Shown here piece after piece: positions 1-5,362 of a DNA stretch of 9,109 nt. Within the stretch, counting starts at the first letter, position 1; each line of letters opens with the position of its first letter. The notes under the pieces were generated by a model. The model was not told where the DNA came from. It saw nothing but the letters and a program-made list of their open reading frames with translations, and ran no database searches. Position numbers and translations under genes: made by a program. Origin of the DNA: Pseudomonadota bacterium (lineage in GTDB: Bacteria; Pseudomonadota; Alphaproteobacteria; Rhizobiales; Beijerinckiaceae); the NCBI GenBank assembly GCA_023393655.1, contig JAEWKP010000478.1:1-9109 (forward strand), read 5' to 3'.

Positions 1-195
1 CATGATTTGCGCGTCGCCGCGCAGATCTGCGACGAGGTGATGGTGATGCAGCGCGGCAGCGTCGTCGAGATGGGGCCGGCCGCCGAGGTTTTGGACCAGC
101 CGCGTCACGAGTATACCCGTGCGCTGATCAATGCGGCGCCGGGGCGGGACTGGGATTTCGCGGCCGGGCGCCGCATCGCCGGAGCCACAACATGA
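1..195 (+). CDS. Peptide-type ABC transporter ATP-binding protein, C-terminal end (partial)
   Basis: This is the last 64 residues of an ABC ATPase that starts before the window. The first visible residues are His-Asp, which match the H-loop (switch histidine) at the end of the nucleotide-binding domain, followed by CDEVMVMQRGSVVEMG, the usual last strands of that domain. Next comes HEYTRALINAAP, which resembles the HPYTRALL motif of the C-terminal extension found in dipeptide/oligopeptide transporter ATPases (DppD/DppF/OppD/OppF type). The protein would power import of peptides or similar compounds at the cytoplasmic face of the inner membrane. The Walker motifs and the permease genes lie outside the window, so the substrate cannot be read. 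Its stop overlaps the next start in an ATGA, which indicates translational coupling and a shared operon. Family assignment is firm; the exact substrate is unknown. Confidence 0.9.
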   Translation, partial: HDLRVAAQICDEVMVMQRGSVVEMGPAAEVLDQPRHEYTRALINAAPGRDWDFAAGRRIAGATT

Positions 196-1055
196 TTTCC
201 GCCAGCCTCGTCCAGATGGACGTCCAGTCCCTGGCGCCGGCCGAGAATTTCCGGCGCATGCATGAGTTCGTTGCAGCGGAGGCGGCAAAGGGCGTCCAGC
301 TCATCCTGTTCCCGGAGCTGGCGAACACGGGCTATGTCGAGCCGCTGGTGCCGGGCGGCGCTGTCGTCAGCGACGTCCCGCATTTCGGGGCTGCGCTCTA
401 CGAGGCCTGCGCCGCGCCGGATGGCAACGAGATCAAGGCGCTCGTCGCGCTCGCCGCGAGGCACCGCGTGCATCTCGTCATCGGTCTCGGCCTGCGGGAC
501 CGCCTGCGTGCGGGTGTCATGCGCAACGCCTCGCTGCTGATCGGGCCGGAAGGCGTGATCGGCGATTACACCAAGATCCACCAGTGGCAGAACGAGAAGC
601 TGTTCTTCACCGGCGGCGACAGCATCGACACCTATCCGGTCTTCGGGACGCGGCTCGGCATGCAGGTCTGCTACGATATCCGCTTTCCCGAGATCACTCG
701 TATCCTCGCTCTGCAGGGCGCGAGCATCGTCACCTCGGTCTGGGCCTCCTTCGGCGCCGAGAACGCAGCGGTGACCGACGAAGGCCTCTTCATCCACCGC
801 GCCTATACGCGGGCGACCGAGAATGGCGTCTTCTTCCTGAGCTGCAACCGCAGCGGCAGCCGCGGCGGGCAGCGCTTCTTCGGCCGCTCCTGCGCGGTGG
901 CCCCCGATGGCCGCGTGCTCGGCGCGCTCGATCATGATCGGGAGGGCGTGCTGCGGGTCGAGATCGACCTGGCCGAGATCGCGCGCTATCGCAGCTTCAC
1001 GGGCATCTGGGCCGACCGGGCGCCTGACCTCTACGCCAAATACCTGACGCCCTGA
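192..1055 (+). CDS. Carbon-nitrogen hydrolase (nitrilase superfamily amidase)
   Basis: A complete 287-residue protein, the normal length for a single-domain nitrilase-superfamily enzyme. The Glu-Lys-Cys catalytic triad is visible: Glu42 in LFPELANTGY, Lys128 in YTKIH and Cys160 in QVCYDIRFPE. Glu135, shortly after the lysine, fits the second conserved glutamate of the family. These enzymes hydrolyse amides, carbamoyl compounds or nitriles through a cysteine thioester; the closest-looking group is the aliphatic amidase/N-carbamoyl hydrolase type, but the substrate cannot be set from sequence alone. No signal peptide is seen, so it should act in the cytoplasm. The ATG overlaps the stop of the transporter ATPase, and a GGAG at 181-184 lies seven bases before it, which supports this start. 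Coupling to a peptide-type importer suggests it acts on the imported compound (inference). Confidence 0.9.
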   Translation: MISASLVQMDVQSLAPAENFRRMHEFVAAEAAKGVQLILFPELANTGYVEPLVPGGAVVSDVPHFGAALYEACAAPDGNEIKALVALAARHRVHLVIGLGLRDRLRAGVMRNASLLIGPEGVIGDYTKIHQWQNEKLFFTGGDSIDTYPVFGTRLGMQVCYDIRFPEITRILALQGASIVTSVWASFGAENAAVTDEGLFIHRAYTRATENGVFFLSCNRSGSRGGQRFFGRSCAVAPDGRVLGALDHDREGVLRVEIDLAEIARYRSFTGIWADRAPDLYAKYLTP

Positions 1056-1071
1056 GCGAACGAGACCTCCG

Positions 1072-1617
1072 ATGACGACCTCTCCCTGCCCGCCGATCAG
1101 TGATGCCGACTGGCCCGAGGCCATCGCAGAGATGAAGACCGGCTTTGCCGGCGCGCTCAATGTCTACCGGACGATGGCGCATCACCCGGCGCTGCTGAAG
1201 GCTTGGGGCCCCTTGCGGCAGCACATTGTCAAGGACAGCGCGCTCGGGCCGGTGCGCTCGGAAGTGGTGATTCTGCGCGCGGCCCATCGCATGGGCTCGC
1301 CCTATGAATGGGCGCATCATGTCAGCCGGGCGCGGGTGCTCGGCATGAGCGATCAGCGCATCGCCGCACTGCGCGGCCAGCCGGAAGGTGAGGACGGCTT
1401 GATCGTCCGGGCGGTCGACGCGCTCTTCATCGACAAGCGCCTGTCGCTCTCCCTTGAAGCCGAGCTCGCCGCGGCGATCGGGCGCGAGGCGGTGTTCGAC
1501 CTGATCGCGACCGTCGGCTTCTATTCGGTGCTCGGCTACATGCTGATGACCTATGAGACGCCGATCGACGAGGCCATCGCGACCGAGATGGCCGAGAAGC
1601 CGCTGGGCACTGTCTGA
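1072..1617 (+). CDS. Carboxymuconolactone decarboxylase family protein (AhpD-like fold)
   Basis: A complete 181-residue protein. Residues 60-95 carry the family signature: RSEVVILRAAHRMGSPYEWA followed by HHVSRARVLGMS, with Glu64, His82 and His83. Aligned to the AhpD motif (Glu, eleven residues, Cys-x-x-Cys, three residues, His), the two redox cysteines are replaced by Ser76 and Glu79 while His83 stays. It is therefore unlikely to be an alkylhydroperoxide reductase partner and belongs with the decarboxylase/uncharacterised branch. The only cysteine is Cys6, outside the core. The gene starts 16 bases after the nitrilase stop with only a weak ribosome site, so it probably belongs to the same operon and may process a product of the same pathway (inference). 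The reaction is unknown; the beta-ketoadipate pathway role should not be assumed because no catechol or protocatechuate genes are visible. Confidence 0.88.
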   Translation: MTTSPCPPISDADWPEAIAEMKTGFAGALNVYRTMAHHPALLKAWGPLRQHIVKDSALGPVRSEVVILRAAHRMGSPYEWAHHVSRARVLGMSDQRIAALRGQPEGEDGLIVRAVDALFIDKRLSLSLEAELAAAIGREAVFDLIATVGFYSVLGYMLMTYETPIDEAIATEMAEKPLGTV

Positions 1618-1662
1618 CCGCCGATTTGGCGAAGTCGCCGGGCATCGTGTAACCCCGCCGGA

Positions 1663-1685
1663 CCGGGCCGATAGCGAGCGCCCGG
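1663..1685. repeat. Inverted repeat upstream of the PhnA-like gene
   Basis: CCGGGC (1663-1668) and GCCCGG (1680-1685) form a perfect 6-bp stem around an 11-base loop. It sits in the 86-base gap after the carboxymuconolactone-decarboxylase-like gene and 18 bases before the PhnA-like start. No T-run follows, so it is not a canonical intrinsic terminator. It could end or dampen transcription of the upstream operon or be a chance GC-rich pairing. Confidence 0.3.
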
Positions 1686-1703
1686 CCGCAAGACGGGAAA
1701 GAC

Positions 1704-2006
1704 ATGTCCGACGACGACTACATCTATGACGAGGCGACCGGGGAATGGCGCCCGGCCTCGGAAGTGAAGCAGGCGGCCGCTGCTGCCGCCGCTCCGGTGG
1801 TGCGCGATGCCGCCGGCAATGTGCTGGCCGATGGCGATTCCGTCGTGCTGGTCAAGGATCTCAAGGTGAAGGGCGCAAACCAGACCCTGAAGCAGGGCAC
1901 GGTCATCCGTTCGATCCGCCTGACGGAGAATGTCGAGGAGATCGACTGCCGCCACGACACGATCAAGGGCCTCGTGCTGCGGACGGAATTCGTCCGCAAG
2001 CGCTGA
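1704..2006 (+). CDS. PhnA/YjdM-like protein lacking the zinc ribbon
   Basis: A complete 100-residue protein. Residues 34-100 match the C-terminal domain of the PhnA/YjdM family: RDAAGNVLADGDSVVLVKDL, then KVKG, IRL, DC and the end TEFVRKR. The E. coli protein has about 111 residues and begins with a zinc ribbon of two Cys-x-x-Cys pairs. Here the first 33 residues are instead an acidic, aromatic stretch (YDEATGEW) and an alanine-rich linker, and the only cysteine is Cys82. Despite the historic name, a role in alkylphosphonate use is not established for this family, and no other phn genes are near. The gene stands alone: 86 bases follow the upstream operon, and it faces the minus-strand hpxZ-like gene 15 bases later. 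The start has a modest GGAAA site at 1697-1701. Family call is firm; function is unknown. Confidence 0.85.
   Translation: MSDDDYIYDEATGEWRPASEVKQAAAAAAAPVVRDAAGNVLADGDSVVLVKDLKVKGANQTLKQGTVIRSIRLTENVEEIDCRHDTIKGLVLRTEFVRKR
1978..1998. repeat. Perfect hairpin at the 3' end of the PhnA-like gene
   Basis: TGCGGACG (1978-1985) pairs perfectly with CGTCCGCA (1991-1998) around the 5-base loop GAATT. It lies inside the last codons of the PhnA-like gene, between two convergent genes whose stops are only 15 bases apart. A short T-run (TTTT, 2010-2013) follows 11 bases later, too far for a textbook terminator. It may act as an mRNA 3'-end or terminator structure, although the bases also encode conserved residues (LRTEFVRKR), so the pairing could be incidental. 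Confidence 0.35.
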
Positions 2007-2021
2007 GACTTTTGGCCGTGC

Positions 2022-2426
2022 CTACCAGAGGCGCGGTCCCTCCATCGTCGAGACATGGGCGGCGATCACCTTCCAGCCCAGATCGGGAAAGCGCACCCAG
2101 CTCTGGCTCTGCCGGCCGATGATGTCGCGCCCGCGCACCTTGAACTCGAGATTGACGGTCGCGATGTCGCGGCCGAGCGTCAGGATCTCCAGCCGAATCC
2201 GCTTCTCCTTGATCCCAGGTCCCGGCGGGCGGGCGACGCGATGGCCGTGGATCTCCTGGAAGCCGTAGCCGTTCTCGTGCAGCGCGTAGCGGATCGTGTA
2301 GGGGCTGTTCCAGAAGGCAGCGTCCAGCACGTCGACATTCTTGTCGATCAGCGCCTGCTCGTAGGCTTCGAACCGGGCGCTGATCTCGGCCACGACTTCG
2401 GGGATGTTCGGGGTCAGGTCGGTCAT
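2022..2426 (-). CDS. HpxZ/AtzH-like small protein (DUF3225, SnoaL-like fold)
   Basis: A complete 134-residue protein. The C-terminal signature GRQSQSWVR (104-112) and GWKVIAAHVS (117-126) is characteristic of the HpxZ/AtzH group. Upstream are the helical start with NVDVLDAAFW (30-39) and the RY/EN segment (46-52). Family members are small cone-shaped proteins of the SnoaL/NTF2-like type that accompany amidases: HpxZ in the hpx oxalurate/purine-nitrogen cluster, AtzH in the cyanuric-acid branch of the atz cluster. The start codon overlaps the stop of the amidase gene in an ATGA, and a GGAGG lies at 2437-2441 on the minus strand, ten bases before it. It should be translated coupled to the amidase and probably works with it. 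An oxalurate role is not shown by this sequence. Upstream in-frame starts inside the amidase gene were rejected because the family similarity begins at this ATG. Confidence 0.88.
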   Translation of the reverse strand: MTDLTPNIPEVVAEISARFEAYEQALIDKNVDVLDAAFWNSPYTIRYALHENGYGFQEIHGHRVARPPGPGIKEKRIRLEILTLGRDIATVNLEFKVRGRDIIGRQSQSWVRFPDLGWKVIAAHVSTMEGPRLW

Positions 2427-3601
2427 GATGATGCGGCCTCCATGGCCTGTGCGACAGCGATGAGGCTGGCATCCGTGCCGCGCCCGCCGATGATGGACAA
2501 GCCGACGGGCGCGCCGTCGACGCGGGCGCCGGGCAGGTTGACCTGCGGATGGCCGGCAAGCCCGCCCTGCGCGCAGAGGCAGGTGATGCGGTCGCGCATC
2601 GGCCGGAGGATCGGCATCGGCAGGCCGCGCAAGGGGGCCGGGAAGGGCGTTGTCGGCAGGCACAGGATGGTGCCGGGCGGCAGGAGATAGCGCAGCCGGG
2701 CGCGGGCTTCCTCGCGCATCAGGGCGGCCCAGTTCTGCTCGGCGACGGGCACCTGCGAGCCGGCGATCAGTCCGGCCGCGACGCTGAAGGCCATGCGCGG
2801 ATTGTCCCGCTCGATCCAGGGGCGGAAGGTCTGCCAGGCCTCGACCGGCTGCAGGCTGCGCTGCGCCCGCGCCCAGACCGACAGGCCCTGCGGCGCCATG
2901 ATCTCGTCTCGCGGTGTCGCACCCAGCACGCGGGCGAGCCGCTCAACCATTGGCTGCAGCGCTTCCGCGACCTCCGGATCGACGAAGCTGAAGGCGTCGA
3001 CGGCGACGAGAAGCTTGGTCGGCAGCGGGCCGGGTGCTTCGTCGAGCAGCGCTGTGCCGACGCGGGCGAAGGTCGCGGCGTCGCGCGTGAACCAGCCGGC
3101 CGTGTCCGAACTTGGCGCCTGCGGCATCAGCCCGGTCAGGTCAAGCCGGCCATGGGTCGGCCGGATACTGTAGAGTCCGCAAAAACTGCCGGGCACGCGC
3201 ATCGAGCCGCCGGTATCGGTGCCCAACGCCGTGTCGCAGAGCCCGGCAGCGACGGCTGCGGCCGAGCCGGAGGAAGAGCCGCCCGGCACGCGATCCGGGA
3301 CTGCCGTGTTCAGGGGCGTGCCGTCGAAGGCGTTCTCGCCGAGGATGCCGAGCGAGACCTCGTCGGTGATGGTCTTGCCGACGAATTCTGCGCCGGCAGC
3401 GAGCAGGGTCTGCACCGCCCAGGCATGGCGCTCCGGGACGGGATTGACCTTGCCCCAGTCATGGTTGCCGCCGCCGGTTGGCGTGCCTGCGACGTCGAAC
3501 AGGTCCTTGACCGCGAAGGTCAGGCCGGAAAGCGAGCCGCCGGACCGGCCGGGAATGCGGATGCGCGGGCCGGGGACGAAGGCGTTGACGCGATCCTCCA
3601 T
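2423..3601 (-). CDS. Amidase-signature family enzyme (AMI1/GatA-like)
   Basis: A 392-residue serine amidase. The Ser-cisSer-Lys triad is visible: Lys32 in FAVKDLFDV, the cis-serine at Ser109 in PGGSSSGSAAAVA, and nucleophile Ser133 in GTDTGGSMRVP, with the usual 24-residue gap between the serines. The segment GTPTGGGNHDW and the motif DTAGWFTRD recall plant AMI1 and related bacterial amidases, which cleave indole-3-acetamide and other amides; the substrate here is not known. It is shorter than AtzE-type amidases (about 450 residues). No signal peptide is seen, so it should be cytoplasmic. The ATG at 3601 was chosen because similarity begins just after it; a longer frame reaches back to a TTG at 3727, but its 42 extra residues look non-coding and would cover the control region. 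The hpxZ-like gene follows with an overlapping start, giving a two-gene operon. Confidence 0.9.
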   Translation of the reverse strand: MEDRVNAFVPGPRIRIPGRSGGSLSGLTFAVKDLFDVAGTPTGGGNHDWGKVNPVPERHAWAVQTLLAAGAEFVGKTITDEVSLGILGENAFDGTPLNTAVPDRVPGGSSSGSAAAVAAGLCDTALGTDTGGSMRVPGSFCGLYSIRPTHGRLDLTGLMPQAPSSDTAGWFTRDAATFARVGTALLDEAPGPLPTKLLVAVDAFSFVDPEVAEALQPMVERLARVLGATPRDEIMAPQGLSVWARAQRSLQPVEAWQTFRPWIERDNPRMAFSVAAGLIAGSQVPVAEQNWAALMREEARARLRYLLPPGTILCLPTTPFPAPLRGLPMPILRPMRDRITCLCAQGGLAGHPQVNLPGARVDGAPVGLSIIGGRGTDASLIAVAQAMEAASS

Positions 3602-3677
3602 CACGGCCTCGGCGATCGTGTTTCGCCCAAGGAGGTTGGTCGGGTCGGCATCGGCACGGCTTCTATCCCTCGTGGTG

Positions 3678-3706
3678 TTAGGCCTATCGTTCGGGTGGCA
3701 GCCTAA
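3678..3706. promoter_or_regulatory. Candidate operator: dyad TTAGGC-N17-GCCTAA
   Basis: TTAGGC (3678-3683) and GCCTAA (3701-3706) are inverted copies separated by 17 bases, so their centres are about two helical turns apart. The left arm also lies in a perfect 8-base palindrome TAGGCCTA (3679-3686), giving three GCCTA half-sites. The element is about 77-105 bases before the amidase start and about 107-135 bases before the sigma-factor start. The layout suits binding of a dimeric regulator, but no regulator gene of that kind is visible here. Role is inferred only. Confidence 0.35.
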
Positions 3707-3710
3707 GCAG

Positions 3711-3735
3711 GTTTGCCGCCGCTGCAAACGGCGGC
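3711..3735. repeat. Two overlapping, mutually exclusive inverted repeats
   Basis: GTTTGC (3711-3716) pairs with GCAAAC (3724-3729) around 7 bases; GCCGCC (3715-3720) pairs with GGCGGC (3730-3735) around 9 bases. Both stems are perfect and share bases, so only one can form at a time. They lie in the divergent control region. This could be an operator or part of a leader RNA if transcription starts upstream, or coincidence in GC-rich DNA. Confidence 0.3.
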
Positions 3736-3764
3736 GCGTCGACTTGCTCCGCAGCGGACTGTCG

Positions 3765-3790
3765 GGAACCTTTTGCGGCTTCAGTCATCC
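3765..3790 (+). promoter_or_regulatory. Candidate ECF-type promoter of the sigma-factor gene
   Basis: GGAACC at 3765-3770 matches the GGAAC core of -35 elements used by many ECF sigma factors. A -10 element would be expected 16-17 bases later, around 3786-3790 (CATCC), which is only a weak match to known ECF -10 forms. The position, about 48 bases before the sigma-factor ATG, fits a short leader and possible autoregulation. The call rests on the -35 core alone. Confidence 0.4.
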
Positions 3791-3799
3791 GATGCGGAC

Positions 3800-3805
3800 A
3801 GGAGG
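3800..3805 (+). promoter_or_regulatory. Strong ribosome binding site of the sigma-factor gene
   Basis: A full AGGAGG lies seven bases before the ATG at 3813. It decides the start: the reading frame stays open far upstream (antisense to the amidase) and has another ATG at 3792, but only the ATG at 3813 has this site at the right distance. Confidence 0.85.
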
Positions 3806-3812
3806 ACAGACC

Positions 3813-4511
3813 ATGCCATCCGTTCCTACAGCCGCGCTCGATGCTGCTTCCGCCTCGGCAGGTGATCTCGACCTCGCGCGTCGCGCGGGCGCAGGCGATC
3901 CGCAGGCCTTTCGCACAATCATGACGACGCATAACCAGGCGCTCTATCGCATCGCGCGGGCGGTGATCCGCAACGACAGCGAGGCCGAGGACGTTGTGCA
4001 GGAGGCCTATGTCAGGGCCTTCAGTCATCTCGACAGTTTTCGCGGCGAGGCGACGCTTTCGACCTGGCTGTCGCGCATCACCCTCAACGAGGCGCTCGGC
4101 CGCCTGCGCCGGAAGAAGCGGGCGGACAAGGCATTGCGCGCGGAGGACCCGGGCGTTCCCGCGCAGATCATCCCCTTTCCCGGCAGCACCAGCCGCGACG
4201 ATCCGGAGCGAATGATGGCGCAGCGGCAGATCCTGCAACTGGTCGAGCGCGCGACCGACAATCTCCCCGACGTCTATCGCGGCGTGTTCATGGCGCGGGT
4301 GGTCGAGGGGCGCAGCGTCGAGGAGACCGCGGCGCTCCTCGATATCCGGCCCGAGACGGTCAAGACCCGGCTGCACCGGGCGCGGCTGTTGGTGCGCAAG
4401 GAGCTGGAACAGCAGATCGGCCCGGTGCTGCTCGACGCCTTCCCCTTCGCTGGCCGGCGCTGCGAGCGTTTGACGGCTGCCGTGATCAAGCGGCTTGGCA
4501 TTGCGGGCTGA
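3813..4511 (+). CDS. ECF-family RNA polymerase sigma factor (RpoE-type)
   Basis: A 232-residue group IV sigma factor. Region 2 covers about residues 20-105: AFRTIMTTHNQALYRIARAV, then SEAEDVVQEAYVRAF (56-70), the core-polymerase-binding part, and FRGEATLSTWLSRITLNEAL (76-95), the -10 recognition part. A linker (106-135) follows. Region 4 covers about 137-197, with the helix-turn-helix SVEETAALLDIRPETVKTRL (168-187) that reads the -35. A tail of about 35 residues (FPFAGRRCERLTAAVIKRL at 210-228, with one cysteine) extends past region 4. ECF sigmas redirect polymerase to stress or envelope regulons. No anti-sigma gene lies beside it: the downstream neighbour is a convergent phosphatase and the upstream one is the divergent amidase. 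A GGAAC element upstream suggests ECF-dependent, possibly self, control. Family is certain; subgroup and regulon are not. Confidence 0.93.
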   Translation: MPSVPTAALDAASASAGDLDLARRAGAGDPQAFRTIMTTHNQALYRIARAVIRNDSEAEDVVQEAYVRAFSHLDSFRGEATLSTWLSRITLNEALGRLRRKKRADKALRAEDPGVPAQIIPFPGSTSRDDPERMMAQRQILQLVERATDNLPDVYRGVFMARVVEGRSVEETAALLDIRPETVKTRLHRARLLVRKELEQQIGPVLLDAFPFAGRRCERLTAAVIKRLGIAG

Positions 4512-4534
4512 TTGGCCGGGAGCGGTTTTGACCT

Positions 4535-5095
4535 TCAGGGCGCAGGACGAGTGATAGCGGGCCGGAGAGCGCCCCGTTCCTGCGCAATCAGAAAATTCGC
4601 CTGGGCCTCGGTCTCGACGGCGGCCGCGTCATGCTCGCGGCGGATCCGCGCGATCGCCTCGGCCGCGCCGGCCCCGTTCTCGACCAGCAGCAACGCGGCG
4701 ATGGTGCCGGTGCGGCCGAGGCCGGCGCGACAATGGATCGCCCAGCTTTCGCCTTCGCGCAGGCGGCGCGACAGGTCGAGCTTGCGCCAGTCGGCCATGA
4801 AGCCTGCATCCGGAACGCCGTAATCGGGGATCGGAAGATGGCGCCATGCCAGCCCGGCCGCATGGACCGCGGCGGCGAAGCCGTCGAAGCCGCCCGGTAG
4901 TTCCTGGGTTTCGACGAGGCTGAGCAGGCCGGTTGCGCCCAAGCCTGCGAGACGTGACAGATCCTCCGCCAGGGCGGTCTGCGATGTGGCGTCATCCGGC
5001 GCCTCCTGCCGCCGGCCAGGGCAGGGCCCGAGCAGGAGCGCGCCGGCAAAGCCGGGGAGGTCGAGCCGGGAAACGGGGGGCGCCGGGCTGTGCAA
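4535..5095 (-). CDS. Dual-specificity/tyrosine-type protein phosphatase
   Basis: A 186-residue protein with the cysteine-phosphatase signature HCRAGLGRTG at 121-130, where Cys122 is the nucleophile and Arg128 holds the phosphate. The general acid is probably Asp91 in the loop PIPDYGVPD. The N-terminal segment LDLPGFAGALLLGPCPGR and the pattern ATGLLSLVETQEL resemble compact bacterial proteins annotated as dual-specificity or CDKN3-like phosphatases. It should remove phosphate from phosphoproteins (or possibly another phosphate ester) in the cytoplasm; no target is known. The start is uncertain. A TTG at 5093-5095 has a GGAG six bases upstream and comes just before the conserved segment; a GTG at 5150-5152 would add 19 basic, unlikely residues. 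No ATG is available at the N-terminus. It converges on the sigma-factor gene (23 bases apart) and diverges from the peptidase operon. Confidence 0.85.
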   Translation of the reverse strand: MHSPAPPVSRLDLPGFAGALLLGPCPGRRQEAPDDATSQTALAEDLSRLAGLGATGLLSLVETQELPGGFDGFAAAVHAAGLAWRHLPIPDYGVPDAGFMADWRKLDLSRRLREGESWAIHCRAGLGRTGTIAALLLVENGAGAAEAIARIRREHDAAAVETEAQANFLIAQERGALRPAITRPAP

Positions 5096-5101
5096 GCGAT
5101 T

Positions 5102-5105
5102 CTCC
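5102..5105 (-). promoter_or_regulatory. Ribosome binding site supporting a TTG start
   Basis: CTCC on the plus strand reads GGAG on the minus strand and lies six bases before the TTG at 5093-5095. It is the main reason for preferring that start of the phosphatase gene over the upstream GTG. Confidence 0.5.
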
Positions 5106-5326
5106 AGATGGCGGAAGGACCGGATACTGTACCTGTTGCATCGTCTTTGCACGAGCCGATGGACAGCCTGCTGCCTGTCGCGGTGCGATGTGAAATGCCG
5201 GGACGAATCGGGGATGGAGTTCGGCGGAGCGGAACAGAGGCCGGTCTATTCCGCGACATCATAAACAATGCGCTTCGAATGCATTGGCCAGCGGCTGTTC
5301 GCGCGTGCCATCCTCGCCGGATCAGG

Positions 5327-5357
5327 GGAGCGTTCCGGCGCTCCGGTTCGGCGGAGC
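5327..5357 (+). promoter_or_regulatory. Alternative hairpins over the ribosome site of the peptidase operon
   Basis: Three short segments can pair in two exclusive ways. GGAGCG (5327-5332) pairs with CGCTCC (5339-5344); GCTCCG (5340-5345) pairs with CGGAGC (5352-5357). The second hairpin contains the GGAG (5353-5356) that serves as ribosome site for the GTG at 5363. Forming the first hairpin would free that site, forming the second would hide it. The pairings are exact in the sequence; a regulatory role is inference, and short stems such as these are common in GC-rich DNA. Confidence 0.4.
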
Positions 5358-5362
5358 CCGGC

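Larger units (their letters stand above)
3602..3812. other. Divergent control region between amidase and sigma-factor genes
   Basis: This 211-base gap lies between two divergently read genes. I see no RNA gene or convincing extra coding frame in it. It holds a TAGGCCTA palindrome with a further GCCTAA half-site, a pair of overlapping inverted repeats, a GGAAC element and the ribosome site of the sigma gene; these are listed separately. No convincing sigma-70 promoter was recognised for the minus-strand amidase. Confidence 0.6.
5096..5362. other. Divergent gap between phosphatase and peptidase operon
   Basis: These 267 bases separate two divergently read genes. The frame of the downstream peptidase stays open through almost all of it, with an in-frame ATG at 5279, but the translated stretch is arginine-rich and does not resemble the family. 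No promoter could be named with confidence; a lone GGAAC at 5231-5235 has no matching -10. The end of the gap holds the competing hairpins listed separately. Confidence 0.5.

Noticed and set aside
105..1160. A 351-codon open frame on the minus strand opposite the nitrilase gene
   Set aside because: It runs across the stop-start junctions of three plus-strand genes and has a shadow-type composition.
1619..1639. Short stems CGCC/GGCG and GGCG/CGCC after the carboxymuconolactone-decarboxylase-like gene, considered as a terminator
   Set aside because: The stems are only 4-5 bp and no T-run follows.
3161..3172. 12-base sequence CCGGATACTGTA repeated at 5120-5131
   Set aside because: One copy lies in the amidase coding sequence and the other before the phosphatase; no flanking similarity was seen, so it is likely chance.
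2549..3706. A 385-codon open frame on the plus strand opposite the amidase
   Set aside because: The amidase on the minus strand has a complete catalytic triad and an overlapping partner; the opposite frame has no family features.
3602..3727. Possible 42-residue N-terminal extension of the amidase from a TTG
   Set aside because: The added residues are Arg-rich and unlike the family, and would overlap the likely control region.
3219..3812. Possible 198-residue N-terminal extension of the sigma factor
   Set aside because: It is antisense to the amidase, has no sigma-factor similarity, and an AGGAGG marks the start at 3813.
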